Assembly (NCBI GenBank): GCA_023423415.1
Contig: JAFAFP010000063.1
Location: forward strand, 1 to 13,590
DNA: 13,590 nt
Source: Pseudomonadota bacterium
Lineage (GTDB): Bacteria; Pseudomonadota; Alphaproteobacteria; Rhizobiales; Xanthobacteraceae
Direction of reading: 5' to 3'
Of the stretch, positions 6,455-13,590 are shown in pieces. The translations under genes and the position numbers were made by a program. How positions within the stretch are numbered: position 1 is the stretch's first letter; each line of letters opens with the position of its first letter. Under the pieces are notes generated by a model. It was not told the DNA's origin and did not search any database. It saw nothing but the letters and a program-made list of their open reading frames with translations.

Positions 6455-7321
6455 ATGATGGAATGGGTCAACACCATTGTGCAGGGCGTGTTGCTGGGCG
6501 GTCTTTACGCCATGTTCGCGGCCGGACTGTCGCTGATCTTCGGCATCATGCGGCTGGTCAATATCGCACATGGCGATCTGATCGTGCTCGCGGCCTATGT
6601 TGCGCTGCTGGTCACGGATTTGCTCGGCATCAACCCGCTTCTCTCGCTCGTCGTCGTCATTCCGATCATGGCGCTGATCGGTTATCTGCTGCAGCGCACG
6701 ATCCTCAATCCGACGCTCGGCGACGATTTGTTGCCGCCGCTGCTAGTCACCTTCGGGCTCTCGATCATCATCCAGAACGGCCTGCTCGAATTGTTCACCG
6801 CCGACAGCCGCAAGCTGAATGCCGGACCGATCGAAATTGCGAGTCTGCAGATCGCGCAAGGACTTACGATCGGCATTCTGCCTCTGATCCAGTTCATCGT
6901 CGCCATCGCCGTCATCGGGGGCCTGCAGTTGCTCTTCTACCGCACCGCCATCGGCCGCGCCTTCCGCGCGACATCGGACGATCAATCGACCGCGCAACTG
7001 ATGGGCCTCGACAACCGGCACGTGTTCGGACTTGCGATGGCGCTGTCGCTCGCTGTCGTCGCCATCGCCGGCGTGTTCCTTGCGGTGCGCGCCAACTTCG
7101 ATCCGTCGATCGGGCCGGCGCGACTGATCTTCGGTTTCGAAGCCGTCATCATCGGCGGCCTCGGCTCGATGTGGGGCACGCTCGCCGGCGGCATCATTCT
7201 TGGAGTCGCACAGGCAATCGGCGCACAGATCGATCCCGGCTGGAATCTGCTCGCCGGCCACCTCGTATTCCTCTTCATTCTCGCGATCCGGCCGCAAGGC
7301 CTGTTTCCGAAGGTGCAGTGA
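6455..7321 (+). CDS. branched-chain-type ABC transporter permease, LivH-like
   Basis: A 288-residue, very hydrophobic inner-membrane protein with about eight predicted membrane segments. Family marks are NIAHGD at residues 36-41 after the first helix pair, the cytoplasmic coupling loop GRAFRATSDDQSTAQLMGLD near 167-186 that should contact the ATPase, and FGFEAVIIGGLGS at 227-238 with the following GTLAGGIILG. It forms half of the translocation channel with the LivM-like protein. The start is one of two adjacent ATG codons, 6455 or 6458. The stop TGA shares its last A with the ATG of the next gene, so translation is coupled. Substrate specificity comes from the binding protein and cannot be read here. 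Confidence 0.93.
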   Translation: MMEWVNTIVQGVLLGGLYAMFAAGLSLIFGIMRLVNIAHGDLIVLAAYVALLVTDLLGINPLLSLVVVIPIMALIGYLLQRTILNPTLGDDLLPPLLVTFGLSIIIQNGLLELFTADSRKLNAGPIEIASLQIAQGLTIGILPLIQFIVAIAVIGGLQLLFYRTAIGRAFRATSDDQSTAQLMGLDNRHVFGLAMALSLAVVAIAGVFLAVRANFDPSIGPARLIFGFEAVIIGGLGSMWGTLAGGIILGVAQAIGAQIDPGWNLLAGHLVFLFILAIRPQGLFPKVQ

Positions 7322-8349
7322 TGAGCGCGAGCACCTTCACCGTTCAGCACGCGACACGCTTCAGCCGCGTCGGTATGAGCGTGCTGGCGCTCCTACTGAT
7401 CGCGCTCGCCGCCGCCCCCTACTGGGCCGATCGCGGCGACCTCCGCCTTCTTGCGGAAATCTTCGCCTATATCGCGCTCGCGAGTTTGTGGAATCTGTTG
7501 GCCGGCTATGCCGGCCTCGTCTCGGTCGGACAGCAGGCCTATGTGGGTCTCGGCGCTTACTTGCTGTTCGGTCTTGCGATGTTCGCAGGTATCCCGCCGC
7601 TCTGGACCATCCCGGTCGCGGGGGCCGCAGCAGCGCTGGTCGCGATCCCGGTCGCGTTTCTGATCTTCCGCCTGCGCGGACATTACTTTGCAATCGGCAC
7701 CTGGGTGGTGGCGGAGGTCTTCCGCCTGTTCGCATCGCAGGTGTCGGCGCTTGGCGGTGGCTCCGGCACCAGCCTGCCGGCGCAGATCGTGGTCTCAATG
7801 GCCGAGACGCGGCAGATGCGCGAATTCCTGATCTACTGGGTGTCGCTCGCTTTGCTTGTCGTCATCCTCGGCATCATCGTGATGCTGTTGCGATCGCGTT
7901 ATGGTCTGGCCCTCACCGCGATCCGCGACAACGAAACCGCGGCGCTGTCGAACGGCGTCGATGTGAAACGCACCAAGCTGATCGTCTATGTCATCACCGC
8001 CGGCGCCACGGCGATGGTGGGCGCGCTGATCTTCCTACAGAAGCTGCGCATCTCCCCCGATACCGCCTTCAGCATCAATGACTGGACCGCCTTCGTCATC
8101 TTCATCACCGTCATTGGCGGCGTCGGGCGGCTGGAAGGACCGATCATCGGCACGATCATTTTCTTCGTCCTGCGGCAGACCATGTCTGATCTCGGCGCAC
8201 TTTATCTGCTCATGCTCGGGCTGGTCGCAATCGGGGTCATGCTGAAAGCGCCCAAGGGGTTGTGGGGCTATGTCGCCGACCGCTACGGCTGGCAGCTCTT
8301 CCCGCTGGCGCGGCACGTCGTGCTACCGGACAAGGACCGCAAACCGTGA
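7321..8349 (+). CDS. branched-chain-type ABC transporter permease, LivM-like
   Basis: A 342-residue inner-membrane permease, the second channel subunit. Family motifs are SLWNLLAGYAGLVSVGQQAYVGLGAY (residues 55-80, given here as landmarks S55, W57, G62, G70 and Y80), RLRGHYFAIGTW at 117-128, the coupling loop SRYGLALTAIRDNETAALSN near 192-211, and IGGVGRLEGPIIG at 265-277. The same frame stays open for about 290 codons upstream, but that part lies over the LivH gene and is arginine-rich, so ATG 7321, overlapping the LivH stop by one base, is the real start. The stop TGA overlaps the GTG start of the amidohydrolase, tying import and enzyme into one transcript. The C-terminus is a short hydrophilic tail. 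Confidence 0.93.
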   Translation: MSASTFTVQHATRFSRVGMSVLALLLIALAAAPYWADRGDLRLLAEIFAYIALASLWNLLAGYAGLVSVGQQAYVGLGAYLLFGLAMFAGIPPLWTIPVAGAAAALVAIPVAFLIFRLRGHYFAIGTWVVAEVFRLFASQVSALGGGSGTSLPAQIVVSMAETRQMREFLIYWVSLALLVVILGIIVMLLRSRYGLALTAIRDNETAALSNGVDVKRTKLIVYVITAGATAMVGALIFLQKLRISPDTAFSINDWTAFVIFITVIGGVGRLEGPIIGTIIFFVLRQTMSDLGALYLLMLGLVAIGVMLKAPKGLWGYVADRYGWQLFPLARHVVLPDKDRKP

Positions 8350-9299
8350 CGCCTGTCGATTTCCACGCTCATCTCGTCGATCCGGCAATCTACGCGGAAA
8401 CGCAACGCTGGAGCATCTTCGCGCAAACGAGCGACCCTACCCGCAGCGCATCCGTCATCGCCCGCATGGCCGACATCGACGACCGTGTCGCCGCAATGAA
8501 CAAGATCGGTGTCGGCATCCAGGTGCTGTCATCGAGCCTTGTTCATCAATGTACCTATGATGCGGATCCGGCCGATGCGTTGCGCCTTGACCGGGCGATG
8601 AACGAGCACATCGCCGCAGCCGTCGCCGCGCGACCGAACCGCTTTCGCGGTCTCGGCAGTGTGCCGCTCCAGGCGCCGGACCTCGCCGCGAAGGAGTTGG
8701 CGCGCTGCGTGAAGGAGCTCGGATTGAGCGGCGTCACAATCTCCACGCGCGTAGGCGATCGTGAGATCGGCGAAGAGACGCTGAAGCCGTTCTGGGAGCA
8801 AGCCGAGGCGCTGGGCGCCGTGGTGTTCATCCATCCGGCCGGAAACCACGCCACGCGCTTCCGCAAATTCCAGCTCTGGAACTCCATCGGTCAATCGTTC
8901 GAGGAAGCGATGGCGATTGCGTCGCTGTTTTACGAGGGCGTCCTTGACGCCTATCCCCGCTTGAAGATCGTCGTATCCCACGGCGGCGGCTACATGCCGT
9001 ATTATCTCGGCCGGATCGCGCGCAACTACATTGAGAAGCCGGCAACGCGTGCGAATATGAGCAAACCGCCGATCGACTATGTGCGGATGCTCCATTACGA
9101 CACCTGCGTCTATGACAGCGACACACTGGACGATCTGGTTCGCGTCGTCGGCCCGGAACGGATCGTCATCGGCTCCGACTATCCGGTCGGCGACATCACG
9201 CCAGTCGAATTTGTGCGCAACTGCGCACGACTGGATACCGCTCAGCAGGAGATGGTGTTATCCGGCAACGCGATGCGTTTGCTGAGCACCGGTCTTTGA
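8346..9299 (+). CDS. ACMSD-family metal-dependent amidohydrolase / decarboxylase
   Basis: A 317-residue TIM-barrel enzyme of the amidohydrolase superfamily, nearest in pattern to 2-amino-3-carboxymuconate 6-semialdehyde decarboxylase and related aromatic-acid decarboxylases. The metal site is complete: H7 and H9 (DFHAH), H163 (VVFIHPAG), H212 (VVSHGGG) and D278 (IGSDYP). R223, 11 residues after H212, sits where ACMSD has its subunit-bridging arginine. The frame is open further upstream, but GTG 8346, which overlaps the LivM stop as GTGA, places the HxH near the N-terminus as the family requires. Relatives decarboxylate aromatic acids or muconate semialdehydes, or hydrolyse or hydrate ring-cleavage products. 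Co-transcription with an importer suggests it acts on the imported compound or an early derivative. The substrate is unknown. Confidence 0.93.
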   Translation: MTPVDFHAHLVDPAIYAETQRWSIFAQTSDPTRSASVIARMADIDDRVAAMNKIGVGIQVLSSSLVHQCTYDADPADALRLDRAMNEHIAAAVAARPNRFRGLGSVPLQAPDLAAKELARCVKELGLSGVTISTRVGDREIGEETLKPFWEQAEALGAVVFIHPAGNHATRFRKFQLWNSIGQSFEEAMAIASLFYEGVLDAYPRLKIVVSHGGGYMPYYLGRIARNYIEKPATRANMSKPPIDYVRMLHYDTCVYDSDTLDDLVRVVGPERIVIGSDYPVGDITPVEFVRNCARLDTAQQEMVLSGNAMRLLSTGL

Positions 9300-9336
9300 A
9301 ATTTCATGGTCGGGATCGACTCGCGCATGACGGCAC

Positions 9337-10296
9337 CTACTCTTTCTCCAGCCCGATCTCCTTCACCACCTTGCCCCACGCATCGTACTGCGCGCGAACA
9401 TAGGCCGCTGCCTGCTCCGGCGTGCCGGCACCATCGCTGTAGAACCCGGCCTTCTGCATGCGCTCGGCCACGTCCGGATCTTTCAAAACGGCATCCAGCT
9501 CGCGGTTGAGCTTTTGTACGACGGCGGGTGGCGTGCCGGCCGGCGCCGCCAGCACGAACCAGCCGATGAAGTCAAACCCCGGATAAGTCTGCGCGATTGG
9601 CGCTACTTGTTCGAAGCCGGGCACTTTGGCGGCCGAACTGGTCGCAATCGCGCGGAGCTGATCGCGCGCCATGAACGGCGCCGCCGACGGCACCGCCAGA
9701 ATGGCCACCTGCACGCGGCCGGCAACGGTGTCCTGAATACCCTGTGGCATCGCCGCATAGGGCACTTGCGTCAGATGCACACCGCCAAGCTTGCTGAGCC
9801 ACGCTGTTAGCATGCCGGAGAAATTGCGCTGGCCGTCGGTCGCGACCGAAAGGCTACCCGGCTTCGCCTTCTCCAACGCTATCAGTTCGGGAAGCGTTTT
9901 CGCCGAAACGCTCGGATGCACCATGATGAAGAATGGCACCCGCGCGATCGAGCCGACCATCACGAAGTCCTTCTCCGCTGCATAAGGCAACGTTTTGAAG
10001 GTATGCGGATTGGTGACAAGCGCCGCTGCGGTCGCGAACAGCAAGGTGTAGCCATCGGGTTCAGCGCGGGCGACGGCTTGCGCGCCGATGACATTGCCGG
10101 CACCCGGGCGATTTTCTACGATCACCTGCTGGCCAAGGGCCTTTCCAAGTTTTTCGCCGATCAGTCGCGCGATGATATCGGGTGTTCCGCCCGCAGCCTG
10201 CGTGACGACAAACCGGATCGGACGGTCAGGCCACTGCGCTTGAGCGCAAACCGGAAACAGTAAAAGGCATAACGACACAATTGCCCGGACGAGCAT
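9337..10296 (-). CDS. Bug/TctC-family periplasmic solute-binding protein
   Basis: A 319-residue tripartite tricarboxylate transporter receptor of the Bug family. A Sec signal peptide ends at about residue 21 (CAQA before QWPDRP). Family landmarks are WPDRPIRFVV, VENRPGAGNVIGA (residues 60-72), a PDGYTLL stretch near 80-86 and AAPAGTPPAVVQKLN near 252-266. Bug proteins bind dicarboxylates, aromatic acids, nicotinate and similar ligands, and many are orphans used for sensing or sharing a transporter. No TctA or TctB membrane gene is in this window. ATG 10296 has GGGGGAA upstream. It converges on the amidohydrolase gene (37-bp gap), so it is transcribed separately from the catabolic cluster, but could serve the same substrate class. 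Confidence 0.94.
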   Translation of the reverse strand: MLVRAIVSLCLLLFPVCAQAQWPDRPIRFVVTQAAGGTPDIIARLIGEKLGKALGQQVIVENRPGAGNVIGAQAVARAEPDGYTLLFATAAALVTNPHTFKTLPYAAEKDFVMVGSIARVPFFIMVHPSVSAKTLPELIALEKAKPGSLSVATDGQRNFSGMLTAWLSKLGGVHLTQVPYAAMPQGIQDTVAGRVQVAILAVPSAAPFMARDQLRAIATSSAAKVPGFEQVAPIAQTYPGFDFIGWFVLAAPAGTPPAVVQKLNRELDAVLKDPDVAERMQKAGFYSDGAGTPEQAAAYVRAQYDAWGKVVKEIGLEKE

Positions 10297-10352
10297 GCGT
10301 TTCCCCCTTTTGTAATCCCGGCCGTTATGTTTCGGCTGGTGATGTGAGGGAA

Positions 10353-10381
10353 ACTATATCAGCCTGCCCAGTGCGGCTCCA
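10353..10381 (-). promoter_or_regulatory. possible promoter for the Bug-family gene
   Basis: In the 110-base gap before the gene, the - strand reads TATAGT at 10358-10353, five of six bases matching a -10 box. The hexamer 17 bases upstream, TGGAGC (10381-10376), is a poor -35. The gap shows no T-tailed terminator hairpin after the EIIA gene, so readthrough from that operon is also possible. Confidence 0.25.
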
Positions 10382-10406
10382 CCAACACACTCACGTTTCT
10401 GACGTT

Positions 10407-10859
10407 TTATGTACCACCATGCAGGACAGTCGCCGCCAGTTCTGATGACGTTGTAGCCTTGCGCATGCTCCGGATCGTATCGGTTGATCTCAGTGTTCGC
10501 GATATGGCCGCCAACGGACCAAGCAGATCGCCCGAGGACTTAGCCGGCAACAACACCATAAAAACAATGTCAACTGGCTTGCCGTCCATCGACTCGAATT
10601 CGATCGGTCGCTTCAGCCTCATCAACACGCCATAGGGCTTTGTCACCACGTCAACGCGCGCATGCGGGATAGCGACTCCTCCACCGGTTCCTGTAGAACC
10701 CAGGTCTTCACGCTTGCGCAGCTCTGACGCGATCAAATCAGCAGAAACACCAAGCGCCGAGGCTGCGCGATTGGCCAGCTCTCGCAGGGCCTGATCCTTG
10801 TTTGTGCAGCCGGCATCAACAATCACATCCGCCGGCGAAAGAAATTCTGAGATTTTCAT
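10407..10859 (-). CDS. PTS EIIA protein of the PtsN/fructose type, linked to kdpDE
   Basis: A 150-residue single-domain phosphotransferase EIIA (type 2, PF00359-like). The phosphorylatable histidine is H66 in GVAIPHARVD, preceded by the typical LRKREDLGSTGTGGG. Later DIVFMVLLPAK and the LGPLAAISRTLR helix fit the family. No EIIB or EIIC sugar permease accompanies it, which points to regulation rather than sugar transport. It begins 7 bases after the kdpE stop, with AGGA six bases before its ATG inside the kdpE tail, so it is the third gene of a kdpDE operon. In Escherichia coli and Rhizobium, EIIA(Ntr) is reported to modulate KdpD or potassium systems. A dedicated paralogue encoded with kdpDE would make sense of that link. 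It may instead be the organism's general PtsN. Confidence 0.93.
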   Translation of the reverse strand: MKISEFLSPADVIVDAGCTNKDQALRELANRAASALGVSADLIASELRKREDLGSTGTGGGVAIPHARVDVVTKPYGVLMRLKRPIEFESMDGKPVDIVFMVLLPAKSSGDLLGPLAAISRTLRSTDTIRSMRKATTSSELAATVLHGGT

Positions 10860-10866
10860 TACAGTC

Positions 10867-11556
10867 CTATTCGGGCGCCCGTAGGCGATAGCCGATACCT
10901 GTTTCTGTTAAGATGTACTGCGGACGCTCTGGATCGGCCTCGATCTTCTGGCGCAGTTGACGCACATAGACCCGCAGATACTGTGCGTCAGTCAAATCGT
11001 CCCACAGTTGTCCAAGCAAGAACTTGTGCGTGAGCACCTTGCCTGCATGCTGCACAAGAACGCGAAGGAGTTCGTATTCCTTCGGCGAAAGCTTCACATC
11101 CTGATCGCCACGCTTGACGATTCTGCGAACAAGATCGACCGAGAGGTCGCCCACACGAAAGACCGGCCGCTCGCCCTGCACCTGCAATTGGTGACGTAGT
11201 GCTGCCCGCATTCGCGCCAGAAGTTCATCCATCCCGAATGGCTTGGTGACATAGTCATCGGCGCCGAGATCCAGCGCACGGACCTTACCAGCCTCATCAC
11301 CGCGACTCGACAAGACGACGATCGGGACGCTCTCATTTCGCGCTCGGAGTTTTCCCAGAAGTTCATGGCCATCGATGTCGGGCAGCCCAAGATCGAGGAT
11401 GATTAGGTCCGGTTTTTCATCCAGCAGTCCTAAGGCGTTCCTACCATTCGATGCCTCGAAAATCTGATAGCCTTGCGTGCTCAATCCCATGCGCAAGAGC
11501 TTGCGAATGGGCGGCTCATCATCGATTACAAGAACTTTGACAGGTGCGGCGCTCAT
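10867..11556 (-). CDS. kdpE: KdpE potassium-responsive response regulator
   Basis: A 229-residue OmpR/PhoB-type regulator. The receiver domain spans about residues 6-120, with acidic pocket D12-D13-E14, phospho-acceptor D55 (LIILDLGLPD), S83/S84 and K105 (VTKPF). The winged-helix DNA-binding domain fills residues 130-229. The tail LWDDLTDAQYLRVYVRQLRQ followed by RPQYILTETGIGYRL is the strongest sign of KdpE rather than another OmpR paralogue. Its ATG overlaps the kdpD stop (ATGA), the standard coupled arrangement. Phosphorylated KdpE normally activates the kdpABC potassium-pump operon at low potassium or high osmolarity. kdpABC itself is not in the window and is likely beyond the right edge. 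Confidence 0.95.
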   Translation of the reverse strand: MSAAPVKVLVIDDEPPIRKLLRMGLSTQGYQIFEASNGRNALGLLDEKPDLIILDLGLPDIDGHELLGKLRARNESVPIVVLSSRGDEAGKVRALDLGADDYVTKPFGMDELLARMRAALRHQLQVQGERPVFRVGDLSVDLVRRIVKRGDQDVKLSPKEYELLRVLVQHAGKVLTHKFLLGQLWDDLTDAQYLRVYVRQLRQKIEADPERPQYILTETGIGYRLRAPE

Positions 11557-13590
11557 GCGGCTGAACTGATGTCCTGAACGGCTGGAATCGGCAATCTGAT
11601 GGTGAAGACCGCACCAGTTCGGTCTCGACGATTGGCCGCCGTAATCGTTCCATGCATTGCTTCCACAAAGCCGCGCGAAATAGCAAGCCCAAGCCCTGTT
11701 CCAGCCCGGACATAGTCGCCCTTCTGTGCGCGGTAGAACTTGTCGAAGATTTGCTCCAGATCGGCATCGGGGACACCGGGGCCCTCGTCAAGGATCTGCA
11801 GGGTTACAGCGCTTTCGTCCCGCCACCCTTCCAGACGGATGGTGGTACCCGCTGAGGCGTATTTGGCCGCATTGTCGAGAAGGTTGAACAGCACTTGTTC
11901 GAACAGTACTGCATCCACTTTGATCATCGGCAAATCAGCGGCCAGTTCTAGATCGACACGATGTCCGGACAGGATTTTGTGCGCGCGTTGCAGAGCGGAG
12001 CCGACGATCTCGTCGACATCGTGCAAAGCAGAATTGGGCGCGACTGCCCCGGATTCGAGTTTGGTCATGTCGAGCAAATTGGCGATGAACCGATTAAGCC
12101 GTTCCGATTCGTCTATGATCGTTGCCAGGAGATCGGCTTTCTCCGCATCATTCAGCTTACCAGACAAATCCCGCAAGGTACCGGCCGACCCGATAACAGC
12201 AGCCAATGGCGTTTTGAGATCGTGAGAAATAGACGTGAGCAAGGCTGACCTGAGGCGGTCAGCTTCCATCGTCCGCTTCACCCGGTCCATGTCTTCGACA
12301 AGATGCACACGTTCGATCGCAAGCGCACCCTGATCGATGAGGGCATCGAGCAACCGCCGTTCATCGGGCGTCAGCAACGGCCCCTGCTTGTCGCTATCAA
12401 TGCCCACGACACCGATGGCGCCGCGACCAGTGCGCATCGGCAGAAACAATCTCTTGGTTCCGGGAAGCGTGTCGGATCCACGACCGGCTGCGCGATCATT
12501 TTCCCACGCCCATTTCGCCGCCGCGAGGTCGGCTTCATCAAGGACGTCCTCTGGGGGATATCCGGCTTTCACTACGAGCGATCCGTCCTGGGGCAGAAGA
12601 AGAACCACCCTCACCCGCAGCATCAATGCCGTCTGATAGGCCGTTGCCCAAAGGACGTCGTCGAGCGTGCCGACGCCGGCCAGTTTTCGGCTGAATGTAT
12701 ACAGCAGCTCGGTCGTTCGCGCGCGACTCATCGCTGTCACAGCCTGCGTGCGGACGCGCGCGGCCACATTCGATACGATGAAGGCCATCAGGATGAAGAA
12801 GACAAATGCGGCAACGTTGGTCGGATCGGCAATGGTGAAGGTATATGTCGGCGGCAAAAAGAAGAAATTGTAGCAGAGCGATCCAACCACGCTGGCGAAA
12901 AGCGACGGCCAGAGACCAAATCTGACGGCGACGCCGACCACTACAGTTAGGAACACGAGGTCGACATTCTCGATTCCCAACCACGGCTCGATAAGTTTGC
13001 TGACCGCCAGCGCTGCCATCGTCGCAAGCAACGCGGTCGAGTAGGAACGGATATCAAATTTTGTCCCGTTGTCCGGCGCAGTCCGCAGGTCCTTCGAAGA
13101 TATGGTCTCGCTGCTGAGATCCTCGCCGGCGATGACATGTACACTGATATTGCCAGACCGCCGGACCAGCTCATGTACGATGGATCCATGCAGAATCTCA
13201 AACCATCGCGATCGGCTGGATTTGCCGATGACAATGTGCGTGACATTGTTCTGATGGGCATATCCGATGATATCGTCCGCAATGCGCCGATCCCCGCCAG
13301 GGATCGTCACGGCATCCCCACCCAGGGCCTCCGCAAGACGTAACGTATCGGCAATGCGATCACGCTCCACTTCCGCCAGCTGAACGCTTCGCGGGCTTTC
13401 GATATAAAGTGCTGTCCAGGAGCCATGCAGGCGCTCAGCAAGACGCTTGGTGTAGCGAACCAGCGCCGCGGCACGCGGATCCTCACTGACGCAAACCAGG
13501 ACGCGCTCTCCAGCCGCCCAAGGCCCCCGGATTGCATGCTCCCGCATCTGATCGAACAGCTGATCGTCGACGCGCTCCGCCGTGCGGCGG
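11553..13590 (-). CDS. kdpD: KdpD sensor histidine kinase (5' end outside window)
   Basis: The frame runs off the right edge. The ATG at 13547 is internal, because the codons before it read RRTAERVDDQLFDQ, the normal end of the KdpD N-terminal sensor domain. Counting from that Met, a universal-stress-like domain covers 14-140 (GERVLVCVSEDP...). Four membrane helices (DUF4118) lie at about 168-262, a GAF domain at 280-415, the histidine-phosphotransfer helix with H442 (SISHDLKTPL), and the ATPase domain with N559 (LLDNAAKY), DEGPGVPD at 587-594 and GTGLGLA at 616-622. KdpD senses potassium and ionic strength at the inner membrane and phosphorylates or dephosphorylates KdpE. About 660 residues of a protein usually near 900 are visible; the Walker-containing N-terminal domain is missing from the window. 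Confidence 0.96.
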   Translation of the reverse strand, partial: RRTAERVDDQLFDQMREHAIRGPWAAGERVLVCVSEDPRAAALVRYTKRLAERLHGSWTALYIESPRSVQLAEVERDRIADTLRLAEALGGDAVTIPGGDRRIADDIIGYAHQNNVTHIVIGKSSRSRWFEILHGSIVHELVRRSGNISVHVIAGEDLSSETISSKDLRTAPDNGTKFDIRSYSTALLATMAALAVSKLIEPWLGIENVDLVFLTVVVGVAVRFGLWPSLFASVVGSLCYNFFFLPPTYTFTIADPTNVAAFVFFILMAFIVSNVAARVRTQAVTAMSRARTTELLYTFSRKLAGVGTLDDVLWATAYQTALMLRVRVVLLLPQDGSLVVKAGYPPEDVLDEADLAAAKWAWENDRAAGRGSDTLPGTKRLFLPMRTGRGAIGVVGIDSDKQGPLLTPDERRLLDALIDQGALAIERVHLVEDMDRVKRTMEADRLRSALLTSISHDLKTPLAAVIGSAGTLRDLSGKLNDAEKADLLATIIDESERLNRFIANLLDMTKLESGAVAPNSALHDVDEIVGSALQRAHKILSGHRVDLELAADLPMIKVDAVLFEQVLFNLLDNAAKYASAGTTIRLEGWRDESAVTLQILDEGPGVPDADLEQIFDKFYRAQKGDYVRAGTGLGLAISRGFVEAMHGTITAANRRDRTGAVFTIRLPIPAVQDISSAA

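Noticed and set aside
6445..7320. Long open frame extending the LivM-like protein about 290 codons upstream
   Set aside because: It lies over the LivH-like gene in another frame and gives arginine-rich, unrecognisable sequence; the family start is the ATG at 7321.
8262..8345. Upstream extension of the amidohydrolase
   Set aside because: It overlaps the LivM C-terminus and would push the DFHAH metal motif away from the N-terminus; GTG 8346 fits the family.
10391..10408. Direct repeat of ACGTTT after the EIIA gene
   Set aside because: Two short copies in an AT-richer gap; no array, no terminator T-run and no known site recognised.
12303..12950. 215-codon + strand open frame opposite kdpD
   Set aside because: Shadow of the well-conserved kdpD coding sequence; no domain and no upstream ribosome site that stands out.

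Overview
The window looks like chromosomal DNA from an alphaproteobacterium of the Bradyrhizobium / Rhodopseudomonas / Afipia group. This is an inference from GC-rich coding DNA, protein character, and two intergenic palindromic repeats of the kind common in that group. There is no tRNA, rRNA, CRISPR array, transposase or phage gene.

Left two thirds (1-9299): a catabolic and uptake cluster, almost all on the + strand. It starts with the 3' end of a cupin gene, then a palindromic repeat, then an SDR oxidoreductase and a 3-hydroxyacyl-CoA dehydrogenase that are translationally coupled. A TetR-family regulator lies on the - strand, convergent with the dehydrogenase. Its promoter region is shared with a divergent acyl-CoA dehydrogenase / group D flavin monooxygenase-like gene and carries a near-perfect 20-bp palindrome, a plausible operator. 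Next come a Tat-exported branched-chain-type ABC substrate-binding protein, a second palindromic repeat, one ABC ATPase, two membrane permeases (LivH and LivM type) and an ACMSD-family metal-dependent amidohydrolase/decarboxylase. The ATPase, permease and amidohydrolase genes are packed with overlaps or gaps of a few bases. Together they suggest import of a small organic acid or aromatic compound and its breakdown by oxidation, CoA-linked steps and decarboxylation or hydrolysis. The substrate cannot be read from the sequence.

Middle (9337-10296, - strand): an orphan Bug/TctC-type periplasmic binding protein, convergent with the catabolic cluster and without TctA/TctB partners here.

Right (10407-13590, - strand): a tightly packed operon that reads kdpD (sensor kinase, 5' end beyond the window), kdpE (response regulator) and a small PTS EIIA protein of the PtsN/fructose type. 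kdpD and kdpE overlap by ATGA, and the EIIA starts 7 bases after kdpE. Potassium-responsive signalling is therefore linked genetically to a phosphotransferase-type regulator. This is the most interesting arrangement in the window, because EIIA(Ntr) is known to act on KdpD in other proteobacteria.
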